From: Bacteroidota bacterium
Lineage (GTDB): Bacteria; Bacteroidota; Bacteroidia; Cytophagales; Cyclobacteriaceae
Length of the DNA: 60,643 nt
Direction of reading: 5' to 3'
Assembly (NCBI GenBank): GCA_023417065.1
Contig: JAEZGH010000227.1
Coordinates: 1 to 60,643, forward strand
Positions 8,485 through 19,000 of the stretch are shown piece after piece; position 1 is the first letter of the stretch; every line of letters starts with the position of its first letter. Below the pieces are notes generated by a model. The model had not been told where the DNA came from, did not search any database, and was given only the letters and a program-made list of their open reading frames with translations. Both the position numbers and the translations under genes were made by a program.

Positions 8485-10773
8485 TCACTTTTTCTCATTC
8501 GAAAACGAGTATGGAAAATCAGCCTTGTAAACTCCACGTTTCTTGTTCGGCGTTTTGCTCATCTTGAAGTTCACCTTTGCGCCATTCATGAGATCTTCGT
8601 GCGTAAGGTAATTCCTGGTGTAGCTTTTGCCATTGACTTTCATCTCGGCGACATAACGATTCTCCTTCGAGTTATTCTCTGAAGTGATCACGAGTTCCTT
8701 GCCATTATCGAGTTTGATCTTGACTGACTTAAACAGTGGTGATCCAAGAATATATTCGTTTGTACCAGGACAAACCGGATAGAACCCGAGTGCAGAGAAA
8801 ACATACCAGGCAGAAGTCTGACCATTATCTTCATCACCGCAGTAGCCATCGGGCGTTGCAGCATAAAGCTTATCCATGATTTCACGTGCCCAGTACTGCG
8901 CTTTCCAGGGTTCTCCTGCCCAGTTATACATATAAACCATGTGCTGGATAGGCTGATTGCCGTGAGCATACTGGCCCATATCCATTACCTGCATCTCGCG
9001 CATTTCGTGAATCATAGAACGGCTGTCCATACCTCTCGATCCCGGAATGATGAACACAGAGTCGAGCATATTCACAAATTCCTTTGGTCCCCCCATCAGG
9101 TCTGCGAGTCCCTGCGGATCATGGAATACGGACCATGAGTAATGCCAGCTGTTACCTTCCGTGAAGTCGCGCCCCCAGTCGGTAGGGTTGAACTTATCTG
9201 AAAAGGACCCATCACTTGCACGACCAGCCATCAGCTTGCGTTTTGCAAAGTACAGGTTCTTGTAATTCATCGCCCGCTGGGCGTAAATATCAATTTCAGA
9301 CGCCGGCTTGTTCAATGCCTTGCCAAGCCGATAGATTGTCCAGTCGTTGTATGCATATTCCAGAGAACGCGCCACGTTCTGGTCCACGTCCACGTCATTG
9401 GGAATGTAGCCAAACTTATTGTAGTACTCATATCCTTTTCTTCCCGTGGACGAAACTTTGGGATGCACGTTGTTCGCGCCGTGCTTCAGGGCTTCCCAAA
9501 GGGTCTCGATATCGTATCCGCGCAGTCCTTTGACATACGCATCTGCTACAACAGAGGCTGAATTGTTTCCCACCATGATGTCGCGATGACCCGGACTTGC
9601 CCATTCGGGAAGGAAACCGCTCTCCTTGTAAGCATTAACAAGGCCTTCCTGCATTTTGACGTTTTCAGAAGGATAAAGGAAATTAAGGAAAGGGAACAAA
9701 CTTCGGAACGTATCCCAGAAGCCGGTGTCGGTAAACATGTACCCAGGCAGGACCTTCCCATTGTACGGACTGTAATGGACCACCTGTCCCGACTCGTCGA
9801 TCTCTGTCAGGTTTCTCGGGAACAGCACCGTGCGATAGAAGCATGAATAGAATGTTCTAAGGTTGTCAATGTTGTCGTCTTCAATCTGGATTTTTCCCAG
9901 AACGTCATTCCAGCGTTTCCTTCCCTTTTCAACGATAGCATCGAATCCGTCGTTACCCAGTTCCTTCAGGTTCAGCACGGCCTGCGCTTCACTAATGAAT
10001 GACGAAGCTACGCGTGCGTGAACCTTCTCATCATTCGACGTAGTAAATCCAATGATAGCCCCTGCATGACCGCCTTCAAATGATCTCTCCCCTTCGGCGA
10101 TGCTGCCATCCTTCACAGATGCCACATAAGTGAACGGTTTGTCGAAGACAATCACGAAATAGTTCTTGAAATTTTCGGGAACTCCACCACTATTACGCGT
10201 AGTGTATCCAACGATCTTGTTCTCCTCCGGAATGATCTTGACATAAGATCCCTTGTCAAAAGCATCGACGACAATGTATGAACCTTTGCTCTCCGGGAAT
10301 GTAAACCGAAACATTGCAGCCCTTTCCGTAGGAGTGATTTCGGTGGTCACATCGTGGTCAGCTAAGTATACACTGTAGTAATGAGGTTTTGCTACTTCCG
10401 CCTTGTGCGAAAACCAACTGGCTCTTTCATCCTCATTAAAGACAGCCTTCCCTGTTATTGGCATAATGGAAAATTGTCCGTAGTCATTCATCCACGGACT
10501 TGGCTGATGTGTTTGCTTAAACCCACGAATCTTGTCCGCGGTGTATTTATACATCCAGCCATCGCCCATTTTACCCGTCTGGGGCGACCAGAAGTTCATT
10601 CCCCAGGGCAAAGCAATCGCCGGATACGTGTTCCCTGTCGACAACTCATATTTTGAATTCGTACCGACAAGGGTACTAACATAGCTGACCGGGTCCTTCA
10701 CCTGTGCGTTCACGTCAAGGATAATGCAGTACAAAAGTGTGACTGCCCATAACCCAATTCTCCTAATCATCAT
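8485..10773 (-). CDS. GH92 alpha-mannosidase
   Basis: A 762-residue secreted protein of glycoside hydrolase family 92, calcium-dependent exo-alpha-mannosidases that trim alpha-1,2/1,3 (sometimes 1,4 or 1,6) branches. Family landmarks are the N-terminal STGNTYPAIALPWGMNFW, a FKQTHQPSPWMNDYGQF segment, EGNSWHYSW near residue 539 (position of the catalytic acid) and GDEDNGQTSAW near 645 (base and Ca-site Asp pair). Length and order are normal. The signal peptide runs to about residue 24 (LWAVTLLYCIILDVNAQ). It follows the unassigned TIM-barrel lipoprotein gene by 37 bp. Expected role: periplasmic debranching of imported manno-oligosaccharides. Exact linkage specificity cannot be decided by eye. 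Confidence 0.95.
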   Translation of the reverse strand: MMIRRIGLWAVTLLYCIILDVNAQVKDPVSYVSTLVGTNSKYELSTGNTYPAIALPWGMNFWSPQTGKMGDGWMYKYTADKIRGFKQTHQPSPWMNDYGQFSIMPITGKAVFNEDERASWFSHKAEVAKPHYYSVYLADHDVTTEITPTERAAMFRFTFPESKGSYIVVDAFDKGSYVKIIPEENKIVGYTTRNSGGVPENFKNYFVIVFDKPFTYVASVKDGSIAEGERSFEGGHAGAIIGFTTSNDEKVHARVASSFISEAQAVLNLKELGNDGFDAIVEKGRKRWNDVLGKIQIEDDNIDNLRTFYSCFYRTVLFPRNLTEIDESGQVVHYSPYNGKVLPGYMFTDTGFWDTFRSLFPFLNFLYPSENVKMQEGLVNAYKESGFLPEWASPGHRDIMVGNNSASVVADAYVKGLRGYDIETLWEALKHGANNVHPKVSSTGRKGYEYYNKFGYIPNDVDVDQNVARSLEYAYNDWTIYRLGKALNKPASEIDIYAQRAMNYKNLYFAKRKLMAGRASDGSFSDKFNPTDWGRDFTEGNSWHYSWSVFHDPQGLADLMGGPKEFVNMLDSVFIIPGSRGMDSRSMIHEMREMQVMDMGQYAHGNQPIQHMVYMYNWAGEPWKAQYWAREIMDKLYAATPDGYCGDEDNGQTSAWYVFSALGFYPVCPGTNEYILGSPLFKSVKIKLDNGKELVITSENNSKENRYVAEMKVNGKSYTRNYLTHEDLMNGAKVNFKMSKTPNKKRGVYKADFPYSFSNEKK

Positions 10774-10810
10774 TATCGTTATTTATGTTTCTTACTTTTT
10801 TTGCATTCAG

Positions 10811-13015
10811 CTACCAGACAAAATTTACGTGCACCCCATCCGGACTGTTCTCAAAACTCAGGAAATACGTCTTGCTTAAACTATCCCAGGATGTCCGGGC
10901 TTCAACGGAAGCACCACCGGCACCTGTAACCGTTACTTCTGACGGTTCATTCGGCAACAGCACCCGCATCACGTTTGTGGTGTTCAAAGGACTTTTTGCT
11001 ACGAAAGAATATCCGCTCTTCGTGACGCTTTCGTCGTAAACACGCGCAGCCGCTGCCAGCACCTGGGGCTTTGAGAAATCCTTCACTGCCTCAATGTTGA
11101 ACAACAATGCCTGTTCTCCCGGGTTTACTGTCTTTTCGGCCAAGACTGGTATTTCCGGATCAAACAGGTCGATCAATTTGCCCTTAATTGTGTATGGAGA
11201 TGAATCCGGATTTTCATCGAGAACAGAAATAACTTCATAAGGACCTCTTGAGAGCGAGAGGTAATTCTTGAAGGCAAGCTGCCCTGCTCCGGCATTGCCC
11301 TCATACAGCTTCTTAACCGTTGCTATGAATGTTTCGTCATTCTCTGGTGCCAGCACAAACTCTTTCGGATCATTTCGAAGAATATGAACTGTACCCTTTC
11401 CGAATTTATACTCACCTGCGTTGAACGGTTCTGGAACACCCAACTTCACAAAAAGGTCCTCTGAGGGCGCCTTGAAGGTCTTCCCATCAGAGTTCCACCA
11501 CTCCTGCACAGTCTGAAAAGGATCGTTATCTCTGCCGCTGTACAACAACACACCACCATTCTTCACCCATTCAGCGATATGATCATGTGCTTCCGGATCC
11601 ATGGGCTTCATGTTCGAATAAGACATGATCAGTACTTTGATATCCTTCCACGTTTCAGCGACGGCAGCATTCTCGATATGAACCGTCTTTACAGGAACGC
11701 CGCGCTTCAGCAGGGGCAATGCCTGGCCATAGAAGTTAGACAACTGCGGATCTTCATATCCGTCGTGCGTAGGGTAGCGCTGAAACATCAGTGAGTTCGC
11801 CATCAGCACACCGATGCCATGTGACCCACTGACCTTATTGTCAGACAATGGCATACTGTTCAGGGAATTGATCATTACCTGCATTTGCGTTGAGTAGAAC
11901 CGAGGTATCTGTTCCTTCTTGTCACTGCCTGCACTGGTGCGATAGTAACCTTCATAAATCCTGTCAGGCCACGGCATCACTTCATAATCAGCGATCATCG
12001 GATAAAGAAGCTGCGCAGTAAAGGTTGCCTGATAATTCTTTTTATAGTCAGCCCAGTCGCGGGGCCAATCCTCGATTGGATCAGTAAGGAAAAACATCTT
12101 CCGTCCAGTAGGGGCAGTCATCGATTCCATTGAACCATATTCTAGAAAGGCTGTTTCAAAGACGCGCTCCTTTTGCTTGCCATTGAAGTAATTGGGTTCA
12201 CGCGACGTTCCCGTCCAAACCTGGGCGATGTAACCGTCCACTACAGGGAGCGATGCAAGGCTGGCCTCAGGACTGACGATCATCCACTGCGAATAGTTGA
12301 CGAGTGAATGCGTTGGCACATAGCACCGCACATTCATACCTTTGCTTTTGCCATACTCTTTTGCGTAAGTGAAGCACTCATTCAAAGCGCGATAATAGAG
12401 CGCATACTTCAGCTTGTTTGACAGGTAAGTATTCTCCGCTGACTCGTGCTGAGGGCGCCAGTCGAAACCATAGTATTCTTTCCATTCTTTTTTGAACGCC
12501 TCGCTGTACCCTGCGCGGGCCCAGAATTCAGGTTCCTCGAGATAGATAGCGTCAATGCCGGCATCAATCACCCGTTTGATGACCTGCTCCTTCATGTACT
12601 TGATGAAGTTCATCGACGGAACGATGTAGGGCACCATACGCCCATGCCAGATGGTATCGCCTTTTTGCGTGACCTGCCCTTCATCAAGATGCCATTTCCC
12701 ATCCCACTTTCCAGTGAAGTAATCCTGATATTCACCCCAGGCGATTCCCGACATGAAATGAGTTGTATAGCCTTTATCCCGCCACGTTTGAACACGTTCC
12801 TCGAATGTGAGGTTTGCATCCTGTCTGTGGTGATCTTTAACACTGTATACTATTGCTACGTCAGCACGGACATCGGTTACAGGCTTCCAGGGATTGGATG
12901 TTTGAAATACTGTTTTTTCCGAAGCACCTTCTTCAGGTTGTTCACGTTCCTGTGACGGTGAACACGCCTGAAACAACAGCACAGACAAAAAACAGGTGAT
13001 TATAGGTTTTTGCAT
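10811..13015 (-). CDS. Putative TIM-barrel glycoside hydrolase lipoprotein, family not recognised
   Basis: A 734-residue lipoprotein (signal ending LLFQAC, Cys18). Residues about 50-370 look like a (beta/alpha)8 barrel: VAIVYSVKD start, then AGIDAIYLEEPEFWARAGY with paired acids at a strand end, and later YIAQVWTGTSREPNYF. Residues about 400-560 resemble the class-I glutamine-amidotransferase-like trimerisation domain of GH42-type enzymes (IKVLIMSYSNMKPMDPE, VKNGGVLLYSGRDNDPF). A beta-sandwich tail follows. The architecture is that of a retaining glycosidase, but I cannot place it in a numbered family. It stands between the DUF3823 and GH92 genes with an intercistronic hairpin upstream. Candidate catalytic residues are the Glu pair in YLEEPEFW. 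Confidence 0.6.
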   Translation of the reverse strand: MQKPIITCFLSVLLFQACSPSQEREQPEEGASEKTVFQTSNPWKPVTDVRADVAIVYSVKDHHRQDANLTFEERVQTWRDKGYTTHFMSGIAWGEYQDYFTGKWDGKWHLDEGQVTQKGDTIWHGRMVPYIVPSMNFIKYMKEQVIKRVIDAGIDAIYLEEPEFWARAGYSEAFKKEWKEYYGFDWRPQHESAENTYLSNKLKYALYYRALNECFTYAKEYGKSKGMNVRCYVPTHSLVNYSQWMIVSPEASLASLPVVDGYIAQVWTGTSREPNYFNGKQKERVFETAFLEYGSMESMTAPTGRKMFFLTDPIEDWPRDWADYKKNYQATFTAQLLYPMIADYEVMPWPDRIYEGYYRTSAGSDKKEQIPRFYSTQMQVMINSLNSMPLSDNKVSGSHGIGVLMANSLMFQRYPTHDGYEDPQLSNFYGQALPLLKRGVPVKTVHIENAAVAETWKDIKVLIMSYSNMKPMDPEAHDHIAEWVKNGGVLLYSGRDNDPFQTVQEWWNSDGKTFKAPSEDLFVKLGVPEPFNAGEYKFGKGTVHILRNDPKEFVLAPENDETFIATVKKLYEGNAGAGQLAFKNYLSLSRGPYEVISVLDENPDSSPYTIKGKLIDLFDPEIPVLAEKTVNPGEQALLFNIEAVKDFSKPQVLAAAARVYDESVTKSGYSFVAKSPLNTTNVMRVLLPNEPSEVTVTGAGGASVEARTSWDSLSKTYFLSFENSPDGVHVNFVW

Positions 13016-13097
13016 TCTTCTCTGTTATGGGAAACGACAAATGGGCTTTGTCATAATTTATTTAGGATGCAGCGATTGCGGCATCACGCAATAGGAA

Positions 13098-13130
13098 GGT
13101 CTGAGGTCAAGGTATCTCTGACCTCAGACC
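13098..13130 (-). terminator. Strong intercistronic stem-loop between the SusCD/DUF3823 block and the enzyme block
   Basis: A perfect 12-bp inverted repeat (arms 13098-13109 and 13119-13130, 9-nt loop) lies in the 122-bp gap after the DUF3823 gene. Read on the minus strand it is followed by only a weak T-rich stretch. Partial termination or 3'-end protection of the upstream SusC/SusD message is more likely than complete termination. A second small hairpin (ATTGCG/CGCAAT, about 13074-13094) is adjacent. Confidence 0.6.
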
Positions 13131-13137
13131 AAATAGA

Positions 13138-13953
13138 CTAAGGAATCATTACCTGAAGAGGCTCGTTATAATTCCACCTTCTGATACCACTTCCTTTGGG
13201 AGTGTCGTAATTAATGCGTGCTGCAGCGCGAATAAAAACAACCCTCCCTGAAGGAATGGTGCCGTTAGTTTCGATGGTGATCGTCTCGCCCAGCAGAGCG
13301 TTGAATGACGAACCGGAATATTCGATTTTGTTAGACCAGCGTTCATCCCTTGCGCGATATCCGACGGATGCCGAATAGCTTGCAAAAAGCTGGATGTCCG
13401 TCACGTTCTGAAAGCTGTTGCTGTATCCACCCATAGGTTCAATCTTCTCACGGAATTCATCCTCGGATACCCCTCTCGTTACACGAACCTTGGCACGTAC
13501 TTTACCGTTGACCACGACAGGTTCCTCCACCCATTCCACCTTTAGGAAAGGCTGAACTTCAAACTTCACTTTCGTCACACCGGCAATGTCCAGCGTCTGT
13601 GTTTCATCGGCCAGTGGAACACCGCGGTCATCTTCCCGGAGTAAGGGAATGAATGGTCCGTCAATCCGCACATTATAAGTTCCTCTGAAAATCTTTGTAT
13701 TCTGGAACCTGCCGTCGGGCATACAGAAAAAGTCGGGGTTCCAGCTTACATTGTCGCCCCAGCTGAGTTCCGTAAGACGAACACGGATACCTTCACTTCC
13801 CTGATCCGTATACACGGGTTCACCTGTCGCCACGTCAACCACTTCGCCCTGGATCGTTTCCTTTGGCTCATCGTAATTATCCAGCTCGAACAAACTGCAC
13901 GAGCTTAGGATAACCAGAACCAGCAATGACATATAAATTGATAGCTTATTCAT
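13138..13953 (-). CDS. DUF3823 surface lipoprotein (SusE/F-position)
   Basis: A lipoprotein of about 271 residues starting MNKLSIYMS with a signal ending VILSSC (Cys19). An upstream in-frame ATG at 13986 overlaps the SusD stop (TAATG), so a start there is possible. I prefer 13953 because it puts the hydrophobic signal at the N-terminus. Two beta-sandwich modules follow: an N-terminal carboxypeptidase-regulatory-like domain (IQGEVVDVATGEPVY, TYNVRIDGPF) and a second of DUF3823 type (VRAKVRVTRGVSEDEF). DUF3823 proteins follow SusD in many glycan loci and are thought to be outer-membrane glycan-binding proteins. No catalytic motif is seen. Confidence 0.85.
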   Translation of the reverse strand: MNKLSIYMSLLVLVILSSCSLFELDNYDEPKETIQGEVVDVATGEPVYTDQGSEGIRVRLTELSWGDNVSWNPDFFCMPDGRFQNTKIFRGTYNVRIDGPFIPLLREDDRGVPLADETQTLDIAGVTKVKFEVQPFLKVEWVEEPVVVNGKVRAKVRVTRGVSEDEFREKIEPMGGYSNSFQNVTDIQLFASYSASVGYRARDERWSNKIEYSGSSFNALLGETITIETNGTIPSGRVVFIRAAARINYDTPKGSGIRRWNYNEPLQVMIP

Positions 13954-13985
13954 CTTGTGTAGATCTTTATTGCTGTTAGACTTCA

Positions 13986-16040
13986 TTAACGGTTCGGCTG
14001 CTGATCAATAACCGGACTCTTCGAAACCTCACCACCCGGGATGGCGAAATAGTAGTCAACCACATTGTATTCGAACGTCTTCAGACTAACCCACTGAAAG
14101 CGTGCATCGAAGAAATACTTTTCACTTGTCGTTGAGAAGAACGGATACAATCCGCGGAAGCGATAGCGTGCATTGTTGCTGAAGATGTCTTTATCTCTTT
14201 CTTCACCCCAGAAACCTTCACGCGCTTCATAGTGCTGAACCCTCCATCTGCGAAGATCCCACTTGGTTTTATGTTCCAGCGCGAGTTCCTTGCGGCGTTC
14301 TTTCCGGATAATATTGCGACCATTGATATCTGCAGAAATGTTTCCGGTAAGAAGAGTTGCCCCTGCTCTCTCGCGAATCTGATTGACAGCATCCGTTGCC
14401 ACCTGCATCAGGTCTGATCCATTTGGCGACGCTTCGCCGGAAAGTGCAAGTTCAACTGCCGCTTCAGCCGCATTGAGAAGCACGTCTGCATAGCGCATCA
14501 GCACAAAATGCTGCGCAGATTTTCCTTCACCAGCCTGGAATGCAGGATCAGGATTCAACCACTTGCGAACATAAAGACCTGTAAGGGTCGCCTCCGCGTT
14601 GTCGAAGAATGGACCGTTGGCACCCGCTGCTGTGATCGAACCTCCAGGATACGTCACGTTAACCTGGCTGTTTCCTTCCCTCGGTGACAGGTACAATTGC
14701 TTGGGAGTACCGTTGTAGATTTCGAGGTGCTGATAACGCGTCTCCGCAGAATTGTAGGAGTAGTCATTGAAAAGAGGCTTCACGGGCTCAGGTCCGGTGT
14801 ATACTCCTGCACGCACATCTATTTCACGGCCTTTGAAAACATCATTCGGGAAAATTACATATGCCCTCAGGCGCGGCTCAGCATCCTTGAAGAAGTCCAG
14901 CGGAGAATCAAAAAGGAGGTAGTCGCCTTCGGTGTTGGATGATCCCGTCGTCACCCGAATCGTTCCATCCGGATAGCGATCAAAGCCTTCAAACAATTCA
15001 ACGAAGTCAAGCGTCGGACATGTTCCTGCCGACAACGGTGCTTTGAACACAAACGGAGCACTGTACGCGTCGAATCCGTGTGTAGCAATAGGATATACGT
15101 ACTCGCGCACGTAGATGTTCTCGGGACTTACCGGATCGCTGAACATATCAACCATATTCTGGTATTGCGCCTCGCGATCGTTGGGAGCCCATTTCTTCTT
15201 GTACAACGAGTAGCGTCCACTTTCAATAATTTCATACGCGGCGAGGTATGCCTCTCTGAAATATCTGCGGGAAGCTTCCAGCCAGGAGTCTTCTGCAAAG
15301 CCCATCACGCGAACGCCGGTCTTTTGTCCAAGACCCGTGAGACGGCCAGGGACGGTTTCGTTGTATTTGGCAACACTACCTGCATAAAGCATCGCTTCAG
15401 ATTTGAAGGCAAGCGCAACGTACTTGTTCGCGTAGCCGCGCTGAGGACTCAAGGGTGCAAGGAGAGAAATTGCCTGATTGTAATCCGCAAGTACCTGATC
15501 CCAGGTCTCCTCTTCGCTGGCACGGGGAACTTCGATATCCTCATCTCCAGGATAGTTAATCACCTTCGTTACCAATGGCACACCGCCAAAGCGTCTCGCC
15601 ATTGCAGAAAATACAAACGCACGCACGAAGTATGCTTCTCCCAGATAGTGGTTGTACGTTACCTCTGCAAACTGATCCCGGTAGTTCGGAAGATTTTCGA
15701 TCAGGTAGTTAGCGTCACGAAGCAACACAAAAGCATTACCCCAATACGCAGTTCTTTCACCCGTAAATGCTCTCGTGATACCATCGCGATTCACCGCTTC
15801 ACCGGTTCCTTCAATACCCATCGATCCTAACCATGAGTTAAACTCCACGCCCCATTCAGCCATGTACTTGAAGTCTTCGAATGGCATTCTGCTGTACATC
15901 CGCGCCAGGTACACCTGCATACCAGACTCGTTTGTAAAAAGTGTCTCGTCGGTCACCACGGTCGGTGGTTGCACGTCGAGATCCGCACAGCCTGAGAATG
16001 TCAGCAGGCAAATGAGGATTAATGTATATAACCTGTTCAT
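13986..16040 (-). CDS. SusD/RagB-family glycan-binding lipoprotein
   Basis: A 684-residue SusD-like outer-membrane lipoprotein, signal ending LLTFSGC (Cys18). TPR-like helices are visible (HYLGEAYFVRAFVFSAMARRF segment, NKYVALAFKSEAMLYAGS), as is the RagB C-terminal signature (RYADVLLNAAEAAVEL; NIIRKERRKELALEHKTKWDLRRW around residues 575-600). It would cap the SusC channel and deliver mannan fragments. It lies 42 bp after SusC and its stop overlaps the alternative start of the DUF3823 gene. It is longer than B. thetaiotaomicron SusD (about 550 residues), with extra loops in the middle third. Confidence 0.95.
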   Translation of the reverse strand: MNRLYTLILICLLTFSGCADLDVQPPTVVTDETLFTNESGMQVYLARMYSRMPFEDFKYMAEWGVEFNSWLGSMGIEGTGEAVNRDGITRAFTGERTAYWGNAFVLLRDANYLIENLPNYRDQFAEVTYNHYLGEAYFVRAFVFSAMARRFGGVPLVTKVINYPGDEDIEVPRASEEETWDQVLADYNQAISLLAPLSPQRGYANKYVALAFKSEAMLYAGSVAKYNETVPGRLTGLGQKTGVRVMGFAEDSWLEASRRYFREAYLAAYEIIESGRYSLYKKKWAPNDREAQYQNMVDMFSDPVSPENIYVREYVYPIATHGFDAYSAPFVFKAPLSAGTCPTLDFVELFEGFDRYPDGTIRVTTGSSNTEGDYLLFDSPLDFFKDAEPRLRAYVIFPNDVFKGREIDVRAGVYTGPEPVKPLFNDYSYNSAETRYQHLEIYNGTPKQLYLSPREGNSQVNVTYPGGSITAAGANGPFFDNAEATLTGLYVRKWLNPDPAFQAGEGKSAQHFVLMRYADVLLNAAEAAVELALSGEASPNGSDLMQVATDAVNQIRERAGATLLTGNISADINGRNIIRKERRKELALEHKTKWDLRRWRVQHYEAREGFWGEERDKDIFSNNARYRFRGLYPFFSTTSEKYFFDARFQWVSLKTFEYNVVDYYFAIPGGEVSKSPVIDQQPNR

Positions 16041-16082
16041 GTGTTTTTCTTTAATTAACTTTTTAGTGATCGGAGACTGCTA

Positions 16083-19000
16083 TTAGAGTTGAGCAGAAAC
16101 GCCGACGGTATAAGTTTTGGTCAAAGGATATAACCGACCCAAATCTGAGTCAGGATGTTCGGGGTCAACGAACTTCACTCCCGTTATCGTAAACAGGTTG
16201 TATGCGTTGGCATATACGCGAAGATTCATTGATGACAACGCTCTCCCCTTCTTGGGAATCGTGTATCCAAGTTCAAGACTCTTCAAACGGAGATAGGCAG
16301 TGCTTACGCGGTTGAAGTCTGAGTTGCCCCTGGCGTAGTTTCCTGTGTAGGCATAGTGACCTTGCACCCATTGATTTTCCGGATTCCAGGGATCTGCAAG
16401 AGGATCCACCGGATGCCAGCGATCTGTGAACTGCTCCAGCGTTCCTCCGCCGTTGATGCCCCAGATTTGTGCAAGAGGTTCCTGATACTGCATTGAACCA
16501 AGAGCCGTTCCCTGGAACAGGAAGCTCAGGTCGAAGTTCTTGTACGATGCATCATAGGACAATGAGAAGTTAACCCATGGAGTCTGATCGTATGCAAAAG
16601 GATGCTCATCAAGACCATTGATCTCCCCATCGCCGTTCCAGTCGAGATACTTGTGATCTCCCGGCAACACATCGCGTTCTTTGAAGATCGGATATGTCCA
16701 GATGTCTTCCCAGTTTTCAAAACGCCCTGCTCCTTCATAACCGAATTGTACACCCTGATAACGGTGGTTCAGGTTGTCGTTCCTCCACTGGTCATACGAG
16801 TTTGCCCACGGCCCTTTGTCGACGGCAATGAGGTGCTCCCTGCGTGTAACTGTGGCGATACCTTTGATCCTGTAGTTTAAGTCTCCAATGCGATTTCTGT
16901 GCGACAGGGCGAGGTCGATACCAAACTGGCGATCACTGTTGACGTTCTCACGCGGCGCAGACGTACCAACCACGGTAGGAATATCTGATGATCTGCTTGC
17001 AAACAGACCTGTGCGCTCGCGGTCGAAGTAGTCAACGGAAAATCCGAACAGTCCATCCCATCCTTCGAAGTCCACACCTACGTTTATAGTCCTGGCGTTA
17101 TACCACGAAGCCTTTATGTTAGGGACGATCAGGTCAACCCCATTGACAAACTGTCCGCCGAAGACAAAACCTGGTGCGTAGTGATTGTAGTAACCTGCGT
17201 CGGGGTTTCCACCTTGAGCAGGGTATATGTATCCAGGAAGCCAGTCGTATTGCAAATCGCCGTCGTGACCTGTTTTTCCATAACTGGCGCGGAACTTCAG
17301 CTGATCAACAAATGACAGCGCTGACACCGATTGAAAGAAAGGTTCTTCCGAGATTCTCCATCCGATAGACCCCGAAGGAAAGAAGCCCCAGCGGTTTTCA
17401 GGAACGAACTGTGACGAGCCGTCGTAGCGGAATTGAAACTCAGCAAGGTAACGCTCACCGAATTCGTAATTAGCACGACCTATCACCGCAGAACGAGAGA
17501 TGTCATAAAGACTTCCCTCTGTTGAATTCATCCCGCTGATCTGATTCTCAGTTATACCACCAGCAAGAAGGTCCATGGCAAAAGCGAGGTCGCGCTGACC
17601 ATAGAAGTTGTCGCGTTTTCGGTTCTGACTTTCCCAGCCAACAAGACCTTTAACATTGTGGCGCCCCGCGATTGTCTTTTCATAGTTCAACAGGAACTGT
17701 CCGAGCCACTGTCGGTTCGACGCCGTTTCCCGGCGAAGACGGCTTGGTGAGCTGGATGCATAAAGCTTTGATATATAAGAATCTGATCCCTGATCGTAGG
17801 CGTACTGATAATATTCACGACGGAACATTGTGTTGTCGTCATTTCTGAAGTCATAGCTGATCAAGGCCTTTGCAGAAAAGCCTTCAAGCGCCTTCGACAG
17901 CGTTCCGAAATCAAAGTCAAGCGACGCGGAAGACTGGAACGTCTTCTGAACGTATTTCTGATACCCCGACACATCGGCGGTCATCTTTGCAACCGTGTTT
18001 TCTTCAAGATCGAGGCCTTCATAGCTCAGCATGGTGTTGTCAGGATCCGCGTATGCAGGGAACAACACACCTTGTCTCCAGTAGTTCCGGATGATGTCAA
18101 CTGCGCTGGAATACGGTGAATTTCTTTCGTCGGCTACACCAGCGAGGTTGACGTTTAATTTCAGTCCGCGATACAGCTCGGAAGTGATGTTTGACCGGAA
18201 GTTGAACTTGTTGTAGTTCAGGTCACCCGATTTGAAAATACCTTCCTGAAAGAGATATCCTCCTGCGATGTAGTACTGCGTCTTGTCATTCCCGCCGGCG
18301 ATGCTAAGATCGTGCTGCGTTTGAGGTGAGTAGTCGGAGATAAGCAGTGAATGCCAGTCTGCCGTTCTGCGGGTACCGGTCCTGTAGTCTTCAAAATAGT
18401 CCGGACCGTAAACAATACTTCCGCCTTCAACGTTATTCATCGATTTCTCATTGTACAACGTCATCGCATCAAAGGCACTGGCAAGCTTCGGAAATCCTAT
18501 TGGCTGTTGCAGCGTATAGGAACCGTTGTATGACACTGTTGTCTTCCCAGGTGCACCCTTCTTAGTGGTGACGAGCACAACCCCGTTAGAAGACCGAACC
18601 CCGTAGATTGCTGCAGACGCGTCTTTTAATACGGATACATCCTCAATGTCTGTCGGATTCAGCCTTTGAAAATCTTCAACGGTACGTGGCACGCCGTCGA
18701 TGACGATGAGCGGACTACCTAGGCCGCGAATATCAAAGTTGTTGTTGAACGTCCCCGGTTCTGCGCTTCGTTGCCATACCCTGACACCTGCGATCCTTCC
18801 CGTAAGCATATTCTGCGGGTTCTCGTTCTTGGTACGGAGCATGTCGTCACCTTTGATGTCAGATACCGCCCCTGTTAGCGTAGCCCTGCGTTGCGTGCCG
18901 TATCCCACGACTACTACCTCGTCGAGCTGCTTAGCATCCGGAACCATCGAAACGTTGATTGAATTCCGGGAGTTGACAGGAACCTCCTGAGCGACGTAAC

